Shown piece after piece: positions 7,344-15,912 of a stretch of 44,311 nucleotides of DNA. This DNA is from Flavipsychrobacter sp. (GTDB lineage: Bacteria; Bacteroidota; Bacteroidia; Chitinophagales; Chitinophagaceae). The stretch's first letter is position 1; every line of letters begins with the position of its first letter. The position numbers and the translations under genes were made by a program. Location of the stretch: positions 1 to 44,311 of the forward strand of contig JAFIGV010000012.1 in the NCBI GenBank assembly GCA_017849575.1, written 5' to 3'. The notes under the pieces are model-generated. The model had not been told where the DNA came from. It saw only the letters and a list, made by a program, of their open reading frames with translations, and did no database searches.

Positions 7344-10029
7344 GGCTGTTGTCATTGCCAGCGCGGTACTTTATCTGGCCCTGCTTTTTTTCATAGCCTG
7401 GTTTGCCGAAAGGCTGCTGAAGCGGAAATCCGTAAACCTGACCCAGCATCCCACCATCTATGCCTTGTCGCTGGCAGTGTATTGCACCGCCTGGACCTAC
7501 TACGGCAGCGTAGGGCGAGCAGCTAAAGGGGGTATCGAATTTTTAACGGTCTATATTGGGCCTACGCTCACCTGCATCCTGTTTTATCCTTTGCTGCTGA
7601 AAATGCTGCGGATCTCACGCAGAGAGCGGATCAATAGCATTGCCGACTTTGTGGCCGCACGCTATGGAAAAAACTTTACGCTGGGTATTATCGTCACTCT
7701 TTGCTGCGTCATGGGCATCATTCCCTACATCGCTTTGCAGTTAAAGGCCGTATCCTCGAGCTACCTTATTCTCACGCATCAGCATGCCATGCCCGGGCCT
7801 GGCGATACCTACAAAGACACTACGCTTTATGTGGTTTTATTACTTGGCCTTTTCATCATGCTCTTCGGCACACGGCGCATTGATGTATCCGAAAAGCATG
7901 CGGGTCTTGTGTCGGCGGTGGCCTTCGAGTCGGTAGTGAAGCTGGTTGCTTTTCTGGCAGCGGGCATTTTTGTTACCTGGGGCGTTTTCGATGGTTTCGC
8001 TGATATTTTTTCTCAGGCTGCCGCGCAGCAGCAATTGGCACGTTTGTTTACGATCAGTGGCGACGGCGGCTATGGAAAGTGGCTGGTGATGTTGTTGCTA
8101 CCCATGTTTGCCATGGTATTGCTACCCCGGCAGTTTCAGATTGCCGTGGTGGAAAACACCGATGAATCGCATCTTCGCAAAGCCTCCTGGCAGTTTCCCT
8201 TATACCTGTTTCTGATCAACATCTTTGTGCTGCCCATAGCATTGGCTGGTTTGCTCGTTTTTCAGGGGGGTACGGATCCCGATAGTTTTGTACTGGCGCT
8301 GCCGCTGCATTTCCGGCAGTCGTGGCTCGGTCTGTTCGTTTTTATCGGCGGTTTTTCGGCAGCTACAGGAATGATCATTGTAGAGACTATGGCGCTCGCA
8401 ATTATGATGAGCAATCATCTGCTCATTCCACTGCTGCTATCCGTAAAGCAACTCCGTCCCCGGCAGCAGGCGGGCATCAGCCGGCAAATACTTTTTACAC
8501 GGCGTTTCAGCATTGTGCTGGTTCTCGGGCTGGCTTTTTTCTACGATCTGTTCGTAGCGGCTTCTTTTTCGCTGGTGTCAATAGGGCTTATATCCATGGC
8601 GGCTGTTGCACAGTTTGCACCCGCCGTAGTCGGTGGCTTGTTTTGGAAGCAGGCATCCAAGAACGCAGCTATTGCGGGTATCGTTACCGGTTTTTTAGTA
8701 TGGTTGTTTACGCTTGTGGTTCCTACGCTTACTGACACGGGCTTATTACCCGCATCTATCCGCAGTGCGGGGCTTTTCGGACTCAGCTTCCTTCGGCCCG
8801 ATGCCTTGCTGGGCCTGCAGTTGCCCGACCTGCTCACACATTCATTTTTCTGGAGCATCCTGCTCAACTCCGGCGTTTATATCTCTGTTTCTCTTTTCTC
8901 GCGCTTATCCGAACAGGAGAAGATTCAGGCCGCAGTATTTGTCAACATACTCCGCGATCAGCCGGGTACCGTGTGGCGCGGTACTGCAGCCATGAAAGAC
9001 CTGAAAGTGTTGCTGCACAATTTTCTGGGATCAGACCGCGCTAATAATTTGTTGCAAGCCTATGCGCAGCGGCATCAGATAGACATGAATAAGGATAATG
9101 CCGATCCGCGGGTAGTGCTTTTTACGGAGCGGATTTTGAGCGGTGTAATTGGTTCGGCTTCTGCAAGGCTGCTGGTGCGCTCTGTGACCAAAGATGAGCA
9201 GATACAGGTGGAAGCTGTGCTTAATATTGCCAAAGAATCGCAACAGGTTCTTGAACTCAACAAGGAGCTAAAGAAAAAATCGGTGGAACTGACCAAGGCC
9301 TCGGAGCTGCTGCAGCATGCCAACGAGCAATTACGCCATATGGACGTGCTGAAGGATGAGTTTCTTTATACGGTAACGCATGAATTGCGCACGCCGCTCA
9401 CATCCATTCGGGCACTCTCTGAAATCATTCACGACAATCCGGATATGGAAGACGATATGCGGCAGCATTATCTGGCGTCCATCGTACGCGAAACGGAACG
9501 ACTGACACATCTCATCAGCAGTGTACTGAACCTGGAACGGTATGAAAGTGGCCGCCAGAAACTGCATATAGAAAGTGTACACCTCAATAAGCTTCTGCAG
9601 GATGTAGTAGCCTCCGTGCAGCCGCTGGCCACCGAAAATCAGGTTCAGCTCAGCTACCATTCGCCCGATACCATGTATGTCTTGCAGTGCGACGAAGACC
9701 TCATCCGGCAGGTGGTGTACAACCTTGTTTCTAATGCGCTGAAATTTGTACCACCCGGTCGGGGTCGGGTAAACCTTCGGTTACATCACGGATATGACGA
9801 GGTGCAGATATGGGTGGAAGATAATGGAAAGGGCATAGAACCCGGACTCCACGAACTCATCTTCGATAAATTCTTTCAGGCCAGAAACCAAACCCTGAAA
9901 AAGCCCGAAGGCAGCGGACTCGGACTGGCCATTTCCAGGCGTATAATAGAGATGCACAGCGGAAGGATTTGGGTAGAAAGCAAGCCCGGTGAAGGTGCAA
10001 AATTTGTCGTCGCTCTACCGTTCAGCTAA
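7336..10029 (+). CDS. CrbS-like sodium/solute symporter-histidine kinase hybrid
   Basis: The 897-residue protein begins with a complete SSS (SLC5-type) carrier of about 13 helices (residues 1 to about 550; YALSLAVYCTAWTYYGSVG). A STAC-type linker follows (LKVLLHNFLGSDRANNLL), then a coiled coil and a histidine kinase: phospho-acceptor His682 in THELRTPLTSIRA, N-box NLVSNALKF, G1 EDNGKGI, F-box FDKFFQA, G2 GSGLGLAISRR. CbrA/CrbS proteins have this layout, and CrbS-CrbR controls acs in Vibrio and Pseudomonas. ATG 7336 is chosen because it begins the first carrier helix. The response regulator is 36 bp downstream. Confidence 0.9.
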   Translation: MNRAVVIASAVLYLALLFFIAWFAERLLKRKSVNLTQHPTIYALSLAVYCTAWTYYGSVGRAAKGGIEFLTVYIGPTLTCILFYPLLLKMLRISRRERINSIADFVAARYGKNFTLGIIVTLCCVMGIIPYIALQLKAVSSSYLILTHQHAMPGPGDTYKDTTLYVVLLLGLFIMLFGTRRIDVSEKHAGLVSAVAFESVVKLVAFLAAGIFVTWGVFDGFADIFSQAAAQQQLARLFTISGDGGYGKWLVMLLLPMFAMVLLPRQFQIAVVENTDESHLRKASWQFPLYLFLINIFVLPIALAGLLVFQGGTDPDSFVLALPLHFRQSWLGLFVFIGGFSAATGMIIVETMALAIMMSNHLLIPLLLSVKQLRPRQQAGISRQILFTRRFSIVLVLGLAFFYDLFVAASFSLVSIGLISMAAVAQFAPAVVGGLFWKQASKNAAIAGIVTGFLVWLFTLVVPTLTDTGLLPASIRSAGLFGLSFLRPDALLGLQLPDLLTHSFFWSILLNSGVYISVSLFSRLSEQEKIQAAVFVNILRDQPGTVWRGTAAMKDLKVLLHNFLGSDRANNLLQAYAQRHQIDMNKDNADPRVVLFTERILSGVIGSASARLLVRSVTKDEQIQVEAVLNIAKESQQVLELNKELKKKSVELTKASELLQHANEQLRHMDVLKDEFLYTVTHELRTPLTSIRALSEIIHDNPDMEDDMRQHYLASIVRETERLTHLISSVLNLERYESGRQKLHIESVHLNKLLQDVVASVQPLATENQVQLSYHSPDTMYVLQCDEDLIRQVVYNLVSNALKFVPPGRGRVNLRLHHGYDEVQIWVEDNGKGIEPGLHELIFDKFFQARNQTLKKPEGSGLGLAISRRIIEMHSGRIWVESKPGEGAKFVVALPFS

Positions 10030-10052
10030 GCGCGTTTTAGCCTTGCCTTAAT

Positions 10053-10060
10053 TAATTTTG
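10053..10060 (+). promoter_or_regulatory. candidate -7 element (TAATTTTG)
   Basis: It matches the Bacteroidota -7 consensus TAnnTTTG and ends only 5 bases before the response-regulator ATG, implying a leaderless or near-leaderless message. A GCTAA...TTAGC dyad lies at 10025-10041 just upstream. No clear TTTG at -33 is seen. Confidence 0.4.
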
Positions 10061-10065
10061 CCCTT

Positions 10066-10440
10066 ATGAAAAAGATATTGGTGGTGGACGATGATCCTTA
10101 CATCTTGATGTCGCTTGAGTTTTTGATGAAAAAGAACGGGTACGAAGTGATGATAGCGAGAAACGGTGAGGAAGCCCTCGATGCAGTGGAGAAACTTCAC
10201 CCCGATCTTGTATTGCTCGATATTATGATGCCAGATGTGGATGGATATGCTATTTGCCGCCATATCAAATCGAGCAAGAAGCTCAGCGATATCATAGTCG
10301 TTTTTCTGAGTGCCAAAACCAAAGAGGCCGATGTAAAGAAAGGCTACGATCTTGGCGCGGCGCTTTATATCAGCAAGCCCTTTTCTACCCGAGACCTGAT
10401 GAAGTCTGTAAAAGAGCTCTTGCAGCCAACACAGTCATAA
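10066..10440 (+). CDS. receiver-only response regulator
   Basis: The 124-residue CheY-like receiver has the acidic pocket DDD at residues 8-10, phospho-acceptor Asp52 in LLDIMMPD, Ser82 and the conserved Lys104 in YISKPF. It stops right after the receiver, so unlike CrbR there is no LuxR-type output domain. It is 36 bp downstream of the SSS-kinase and is its likely phosphoryl partner. The DNA-binding output must come from another protein; the InsA-like HTH protein at 3102 is the nearest candidate. Confidence 0.92.
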   Translation: MKKILVVDDDPYILMSLEFLMKKNGYEVMIARNGEEALDAVEKLHPDLVLLDIMMPDVDGYAICRHIKSSKKLSDIIVVFLSAKTKEADVKKGYDLGAALYISKPFSTRDLMKSVKELLQPTQS

Positions 10441-10528
10441 ATCTGCTCAACAAGTATATACGACTGATTTTTAGTTGTGGTAATCGTTTAATTTCAGGGC
10501 GTTATCTGTTTCTGAAATTCTTTTTCAC

Positions 10529-12430
10529 ATGAACTATCAACAGTTGTATGAAGAAAGCATCCGCAATCCTGAGGGCTTTTGGCGGCAACAGGCGCAGCGC
10601 ATCGCCTGGAGTCAGGCGCCCGAGCAGATCCTTTCCCGCGATGAAGAAGGCCATTATCGCTGGTTTGCCGATGGTTTGCTCAACATGAGCGAGCTCTGCC
10701 TGGATATACATGTAGCCGAAGGGCGAGGCAAGCAACCTGCGCTTATTTACGATTCTCCCTTTACGGGCCATAGGGAGCGGATTACCTACCGGCAACTGCT
10801 GGAGCAGGTCAGCGCCTTTGCCGCCGGCCTTCGCAATCTCGGAGTAGGGTATGGCGACACCGTGATCATCTATATGCCTATGATTCCGCAGGCTGTGGTG
10901 GCTATGCTGGCCTGTGCCCGTATCGGAGCCATTCACTCGGTTGTGTTCGGAGGTTTTGCGCCGCACGAGCTTGCGATGCGTATTGACGACGCTCGCCCTA
11001 AGGTGATCATTTCAGCGTCGTATGGTATTGAGTTCGACAAAAAAATTCCCTACAAGATATTAGTAGATGCTGCGCTTAAAGAAGCAAAGCATAAGACCGA
11101 CTTTCAAATTTACTATCGCCGCGAGGAAGGTTTTGATAGTCTGGGTGGAAAGAATGAACTCGACTTCGAAGCTTTGCTGCGCTGCGGTTCGGTGGGGCCC
11201 AAGCAGGTAGCAGCCACACACCCGCTGTATGTATTGTACACCTCCGGCACTACCGGCAGGCCGAAAGGCATTGTGAGAGACACGGGCGGCTACGCTACTG
11301 CGCTTCACTTCAGCATGAATTATTTCTATGGGATGAAGCCAGGAGATGTGTTCTGGGCTGCGAGCGATATCGGATGGGTGGTAGGCCACTCTTACATCGT
11401 GTATGCGCCTCTGTTGTTTGGCTGCACCACGGTTATCTACGAAGGCAAACCGGTACGAACACCCGATGCCGGTGCCTTCTGGCGGGTTATTGAAGAGTAT
11501 AAGGTTAATAGCTTCTTCACCGCGCCAACAGCTATACGGGCCATCCGCAAAGATGATCCCGAAGCGGCGCTGAAGCAGGCCTACGATATCTCGAGCCTGA
11601 AACAGATATTCCTCGCAGGCGAACGCTGTGACCCGGCCACCTATGAGTGGCTGGGAAAGGTGACCGGCGTACCCGTCATAGATCACTGGTGGCAAACGGA
11701 AAGCGGCTGGCCCATGCTGGGCATTATGACCGGCCTGGAAGAGCCGCATACCAAAGCGGGTTCTGCTGGTAAGCCGGTTTGCGGTTTCGATGTGCGGATA
11801 CTTTCTGACGAGGGCACGGAACTCGAAGCCGGAAAGGAGGGCAATGTTGTGGTGAAGCTACCGTTGCCGCCCGGATGTTTACCCTCACTCTGGCGCAATG
11901 AAATCCGTTTTCAGAAAAGCTATCTCGAGCGTTTTCCGGGATACTACTTCACGGGTGATGGAGGCTTCAAAGATGCTGAGGGTTACTTTTCCATTATGGG
12001 CCGGGTGGACGATGTGATCAATGTGAGCGGACACCGCCTCAGTACGGGAGAGATGGAAGAAATAGTGGCCGGTCACCCCGATGTTGCCGAATGTGCAGTA
12101 TTGGGCATTGCCGACGAACTGAGGGGGCAAAGACCTATTGCACTTGTGGTGCTTAAAGACGGCGCCTTATGCAGCGAACAAGAGCTGGAAGCCGCTCTGA
12201 TCGAGTTGATCCGTTCGCGGATAGGACCGGTGGCTTTTTTTAAAAATGCTGCTGTCGTCAACAGACTTCCGAAGACACGAAGTGGAAAGATTCTCAGAAA
12301 GACCATGCGTGCCCTTGCAGATGGCTCATCGTTCTCCATTCCTTCTACGATTGACGACCCTTCGGTGCTGGACGAGATCAGGGCAGTATTGCAAAGGCGG
12401 CAGTTGGGCGTGGCCTTTCAGCCCATCTGA
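10529..12430 (+). CDS. prpE: propionyl-CoA synthetase-type acyl-CoA ligase
   Basis: The 633-residue AMP-forming ligase resembles Acs but carries the features of the PrpE/ACSS3 branch: YTSGTTGRPKGIVRDTGGY, SDIGWVVGHSYIVYAPLLFG, GERCDPATYEWL and WWQTESGWPM, where Acs has WWQTETGG. The catalytic lysine is Lys587 in LPKTRSGKILRK. It should activate propionate, or another short acid, to its CoA ester. It lies 88 bp after the response regulator, so it probably shares regulation with acs. A different short-chain substrate cannot be ruled out. Confidence 0.8.
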   Translation: MNYQQLYEESIRNPEGFWRQQAQRIAWSQAPEQILSRDEEGHYRWFADGLLNMSELCLDIHVAEGRGKQPALIYDSPFTGHRERITYRQLLEQVSAFAAGLRNLGVGYGDTVIIYMPMIPQAVVAMLACARIGAIHSVVFGGFAPHELAMRIDDARPKVIISASYGIEFDKKIPYKILVDAALKEAKHKTDFQIYYRREEGFDSLGGKNELDFEALLRCGSVGPKQVAATHPLYVLYTSGTTGRPKGIVRDTGGYATALHFSMNYFYGMKPGDVFWAASDIGWVVGHSYIVYAPLLFGCTTVIYEGKPVRTPDAGAFWRVIEEYKVNSFFTAPTAIRAIRKDDPEAALKQAYDISSLKQIFLAGERCDPATYEWLGKVTGVPVIDHWWQTESGWPMLGIMTGLEEPHTKAGSAGKPVCGFDVRILSDEGTELEAGKEGNVVVKLPLPPGCLPSLWRNEIRFQKSYLERFPGYYFTGDGGFKDAEGYFSIMGRVDDVINVSGHRLSTGEMEEIVAGHPDVAECAVLGIADELRGQRPIALVVLKDGALCSEQELEAALIELIRSRIGPVAFFKNAAVVNRLPKTRSGKILRKTMRALADGSSFSIPSTIDDPSVLDEIRAVLQRRQLGVAFQPI

Positions 12431-12559
12431 CTTTATGAATTTTGTTCGGGTTGTCGTGAAATTGTCCGTATTTTCTGTAACCTGCTGGACACAAACGGGC
12501 TGTTGCTTTCGGTTTTTCACCCCAGGGAAGCATGCGTGCTTAATGGAAGCACCTACGCT

Positions 12560-12680
12560 GAGCTACAGCCCCGATGGCAGCGATTACCCCGCAGCGAAGG
12601 GTAGGGCACTGTGCGAAGGCGCGAGGAGTAAAAGCGAACAGCGGGACCGAAGCCAGGAGCGGGTGCAAAGCCCGGCTGCA
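12560..12680 (+). ncRNA. possible structured RNA element, flavo-1-like
   Basis: The 360 bp between prpE and the next gene has no convincing protein. It holds a GC-rich block with paired segments: CAGCCCCGATGGCAGCG near 12565 can pair with AAGCGAACAGCGGGAC near 12632, GATTACCCC with GGAGTAAA inside it, and a terminal hairpin CGGGTGCAAAGCCCG at 12660-12674. The layout CCCCGAT-AGCGG...AGCGGANAGCGGG resembles a widespread Bacteroidota intergenic element, and the Rfam flavo-1 family is the one to test. This is recognition from memory; the strand is my preferred reading. Confidence 0.4.
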
Positions 12681-12790
12681 AAAAGGATATCGTTATCATT
12701 CCACAATAGATGATTGGCGCCAGCCTTTTTTGCATGCCGCAGCTCTGAAACGAGTTGTATTTTTAGGATTCATCGCAACACTACAGGGCT

Positions 12791-13441
12791 ATGCAAGCAG
12801 CAGTAATTGGCGCTACGGGATTGATTGGCGGTCATGTACTCGACTTGCTGGAACAAGACAACTATTTTTCAGCCATTCAGGTAATAACCCGGCGCAGTAC
12901 GGGAAAAAGGAACAGCAAGATAAAAGAGTGGATCATTGACTTTGATGATACAGCGGAATATGCGCGGGCATTGCGCGACTGCGATGTCATTTTCTCTGCT
13001 GTGGGCACCACACAAAAAAATGTAAAGGGCGATAAAGACCGCTACCGCAAAATTGATTTTGACATACCGGTAAATGCTGCGCGCATTGGCAAACAGGATC
13101 AGTGTTCGAAGTTTTTGTTTGTCTCTTCAGTGGGAGCCGATAGCAACGGCAATGGATTTTACCTCAAGTTGAAAGGAGAGGTGGAAGATGCCATTCGAGC
13201 GACAGGTATTGAAACCATTTGTGCGTTCGAACCTTCGATGCTATTGGGAAATCGGCAGGAATCCCGACCAGCCGAAAGATTTTTTCAAGTGGTATCGAAA
13301 GCTATTACTGTTCTTCTTCCTTCAAAATACAAACCTATTGAAGCGCAGGATGTGGCGAGGGCGATGGTAAAGGCTGCAAAAACGATAGATCCGGGATTTC
13401 ACGTCTTGCAATATGCCGAAATGAAGGCGTTGGTACGGTAA
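12791..13441 (+). CDS. NAD(P)-binding Rossmann protein (atypical SDR, TIP30-like)
   Basis: The 216-residue product starts with the dinucleotide-binding motif GATGLIGGHVL at residues 7-17, followed by VIFSAVGTTQ and the strand FLFVSSVGADS. A YxxxK pair (YLKLK, about residues 143-147) is placed like the SDR active site, so oxidoreductase activity is possible. The length fits the HTATIP2/TIP30-like atypical SDR group. It stands alone and ends in a bidirectional terminator shared with the tRNA. The substrate is unknown. Confidence 0.75.
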   Translation: MQAAVIGATGLIGGHVLDLLEQDNYFSAIQVITRRSTGKRNSKIKEWIIDFDDTAEYARALRDCDVIFSAVGTTQKNVKGDKDRYRKIDFDIPVNAARIGKQDQCSKFLFVSSVGADSNGNGFYLKLKGEVEDAIRATGIETICAFEPSMLLGNRQESRPAERFFQVVSKAITVLLPSKYKPIEAQDVARAMVKAAKTIDPGFHVLQYAEMKALVR

Positions 13442-13445
13442 AATA

Positions 13446-13478
13446 GAAAAGCGCACCGTTGTGATGCGCTTTCTTTTC
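13446..13478. terminator. bidirectional terminator
   Basis: AAAGCGCA and TGCGCTTT form an 8-bp stem with a 9-base loop between the convergent oxidoreductase gene and the tRNA. TTTCTTTT follows on the plus strand, and A-rich sequence precedes it for the minus strand. Confidence 0.7.
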
Positions 13479-13479
13479 G

Positions 13480-13551
<72 letters not shown>

Positions 13552-13636
13552 ATGTGGAGCGCAAAGATAGCCCGCAGTTCCTTACTGCACAAATCTTTTC
13601 AGCATTATTTTCAAGTTCTTTTTCGGTAGTGCCTCT

Positions 13637-14893
13637 TTATTGTTGCTGCGCTCTACTGATAATTATTTTTTGATGCTGCCGATGTCCCTGCGCATCAGTT
13701 GCCTCCAGCACATAGCAACCGTCGGGAAGTGAGAGACGAACCTGGTGTGTGGTGGAAAAATTTTTATCGCACCAAAGCAATTTGCCCGCAAGGTCATAAA
13801 CAAAAAGACAATGCGGCTGGTGTGCAACAGTATGCAGTTCGCCTTTGCCAGGGTTCGGAAATACTTTCAGTTCTTTTTCAGTTTGAAAAGAAGCAACGCC
13901 AAGCACCACTTCGCGATTGCTCACGATCATGCCACTGTCGCCCACCGCAAAGCCGATGTTTTGGTCTGCCATAGCCACAGCATTGAGCGGCTGCGCAACT
14001 GTTTGGTTGGCGGCAAAGCTCCCATACCAATAAAGTAATATTCCACCGTGCGATTGTGTGAGTCTTCCCACCGCAATAAAAGAATCGCGAGGCGAACGGG
14101 TAAGACTTGTCAACTGAGGATAGGAAAAAGTAAGCGTAGTGGGCTCGAGTTGCCAGCTCTTCCCACTGTCAGTACTTAAAATCATTCCTTTACCATCATC
14201 TTCTGTGGCTGCCAGCAGTACTTTGTCGCTGATAAACTGTATGCCCCGAATCGCAGAGTCTGTATTGGTTTTTACAGTGTCCCAACTTACGCCCGCGTCG
14301 AATGTCCGGTAGATGTAGCCCCTGCTTCCGCCCGTTATGCCGTATTGCGTATTGTAAAAGTCAATGGCATAAAGAAAATCGTAGGGGTCGTAATTGAAAT
14401 AGTGATATTGATCCCAAACGCCACCCGTGCAACGGGTAATGGTGTAGCCAGCGAAAAAGGCGGAACCTGCTTCAAATCCATTGAGCTCGTCGAAGAAAAA
14501 AGTAGTGCTGCCTGCAATGTTTCCGCTGGCAATAGGCGACCAATGATTGCCCCCATCGGTAGTCTTATACAACTCGCCGGCATAAACAGGATGCGCATGG
14601 TTACCGGTAATTGCATATCCGGTACTATCATTGAGGAAGTTGACGTGAATAATGTCTTTATGCGTGGCAGTAAAAGTGAAGCCTGAGGTAGCAACGGTTT
14701 GCCAGCTTTGTCCGCCATCAGTGCTTTTAAGCAGCAAGCTGTCTTCGCCCGAGATATAACCCGTTTGCGCGCTGCCGAAAGAAACGCTCAGTAAGTTTTT
14801 CTGCGTGCCGGAGGTGATTTCGCGCCAGTAGTTTTGGGCTGAGACAAAGAAGCTTGCCGCCATTAGTGTGCATAGTAGTAAAGTCTTTTTCAT
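13637..14893 (-). CDS. secreted beta-propeller protein with T9SS sorting domain
   Basis: The 418-residue product has a signal peptide (MKKTLLLCTLMAASFFVSA). Repeated BNR/YCF48-like blades follow, with motifs such as LLKSTDGGQSWQ, LYKTTDGGNHWS, IYRTFDAGVSWD and ILSTDSGKSWQ. From about residue 340 there is a type A Por sorting domain: VFPNPGKGE, LFVYDLAGKLL, a GCYVLEA turn and a basic C-terminus. It should be exported by the type IX system and displayed or released. Ligand and role are unknown. Confidence 0.88.
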   Translation of the reverse strand: MKKTLLLCTLMAASFFVSAQNYWREITSGTQKNLLSVSFGSAQTGYISGEDSLLLKSTDGGQSWQTVATSGFTFTATHKDIIHVNFLNDSTGYAITGNHAHPVYAGELYKTTDGGNHWSPIASGNIAGSTTFFFDELNGFEAGSAFFAGYTITRCTGGVWDQYHYFNYDPYDFLYAIDFYNTQYGITGGSRGYIYRTFDAGVSWDTVKTNTDSAIRGIQFISDKVLLAATEDDGKGMILSTDSGKSWQLEPTTLTFSYPQLTSLTRSPRDSFIAVGRLTQSHGGILLYWYGSFAANQTVAQPLNAVAMADQNIGFAVGDSGMIVSNREVVLGVASFQTEKELKVFPNPGKGELHTVAHQPHCLFVYDLAGKLLWCDKNFSTTHQVRLSLPDGCYVLEATDAQGHRQHQKIIISRAQQQ

Positions 14894-14952
14894 AGTTATT
14901 CGTTTTTCCTTTACTAAAATTCCTCAATACTACCGTCACTATGCTTATCCTT

Positions 14953-15813
14953 TCAGGACGATTGCTGGTACTTTTCTTCCCAGTGTAGCCTGAATGCAGA
15001 AGGAGTCTGACCCTGAAGTCGTGTAAAAAACCGTGTGAAGTAAGAACTGTCCTTAAACTGTAACTGCCAGGCAATTTCTTTAGCGCTGCAATCAGTGAAA
15101 AGCAACAATCTTTTTGCTTCCGTCAGTGTGCGCTGTTGAATCCACTCAATGCAGGTTTTCCCCGTTGCCGTTTTTACGGCATGGCTCAAAATCTTCGGGC
15201 TTACGAATAGTTCTTTGGCATAAGCGCTTACATTTCGTTTTTCCGGAAAATCCTTTTCAAGCAACAAGGCAAATTGTCGATATAGCTGCAGTTCCGGGCT
15301 GGGACTGACACGGGAGAAATCGGATGTTTGTTGCAAAGCTTCGATGCACTTGTCCAGAAATACGGAAAGATATCCCGGCACCAAAGCACGTTCCAGCTTC
15401 TGATCAGCCTTGCAGAGATCCGCAAACTGCCCCATGAGCAGATCCAGAAATTCGAACGCAGAAGGTGAAAAGCTGATACAGGGCTGAGAGGTACATCCTT
15501 CAAACAACTTTCTATAAAACCATCCATCCAATTGGCTGATCAACTCTGCGCTGCAAATAAGTATGCGACCCCTTGCGCCTTTGCGTTTCAGCAGATGCAC
15601 CTGACTCGGAAAGATCACGTGTACGGTATGTGGATGGATAGGATAACCTGCAAAGTCAATAAAGTGAGTGCCGCCACCTTTTCTAAAAAGAAAGAACTCG
15701 AAATAAGCGTGTCGGTGCGGATGCTTGTAATCATAAGGCATATCATCACCCAGCGGAATCACCTGCATGTGTTTTTCTTCATGGGGCTGTTTGCGCAAAG
15801 GGATGTCGCTCAT
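14953..15813 (-). CDS. AraC-family transcriptional regulator
   Basis: The 286-residue product has a small cupin-type sensor half (PHRHAYFEFFLFRKGGGTHF, about residues 32-51). The C-terminal AraC double HTH spans about residues 185-280, with NVSAYAKELFVSPKILSHAVK and the second-helix signature AKEIAWQLQFKDSSYFTRFF. Such regulators bind a small ligand in the cupin. It precedes the T9SS gene in the same direction by about 60 bp, so co-regulation is possible. A TAATTTAG sequence lies just upstream of its ATG as a possible -7 element. Confidence 0.9.
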   Translation of the reverse strand: MSDIPLRKQPHEEKHMQVIPLGDDMPYDYKHPHRHAYFEFFLFRKGGGTHFIDFAGYPIHPHTVHVIFPSQVHLLKRKGARGRILICSAELISQLDGWFYRKLFEGCTSQPCISFSPSAFEFLDLLMGQFADLCKADQKLERALVPGYLSVFLDKCIEALQQTSDFSRVSPSPELQLYRQFALLLEKDFPEKRNVSAYAKELFVSPKILSHAVKTATGKTCIEWIQQRTLTEAKRLLLFTDCSAKEIAWQLQFKDSSYFTRFFTRLQGQTPSAFRLHWEEKYQQSS

Positions 15814-15897
15814 GCCATCTAAATTAGTAAAGTGCCGGGAATAGCGGCGGGATCGCTTTGCCCGGATAAGCTGTGCGGCTTTTCGTCCTGGCTATGC

Positions 15898-15905
15898 TAA
15901 TTTTG
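15898..15905 (+). promoter_or_regulatory. candidate -7 element of era (TAATTTTG)
   Basis: TAATTTTG matches the Bacteroidota TAnnTTTG -7 element and ends 7 bases before the era ATG, which would give an almost leaderless transcript. The same octamer sits in the same place before the gene at 10066. Confidence 0.4.
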
Positions 15906-15912
15906 CCGGCGT

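Noticed and set aside
12246-12713. 155-residue plus-strand frame across the end of prpE
   Set aside because: It overlaps prpE out of frame and then runs through the candidate structured RNA; no signal peptide or domain.
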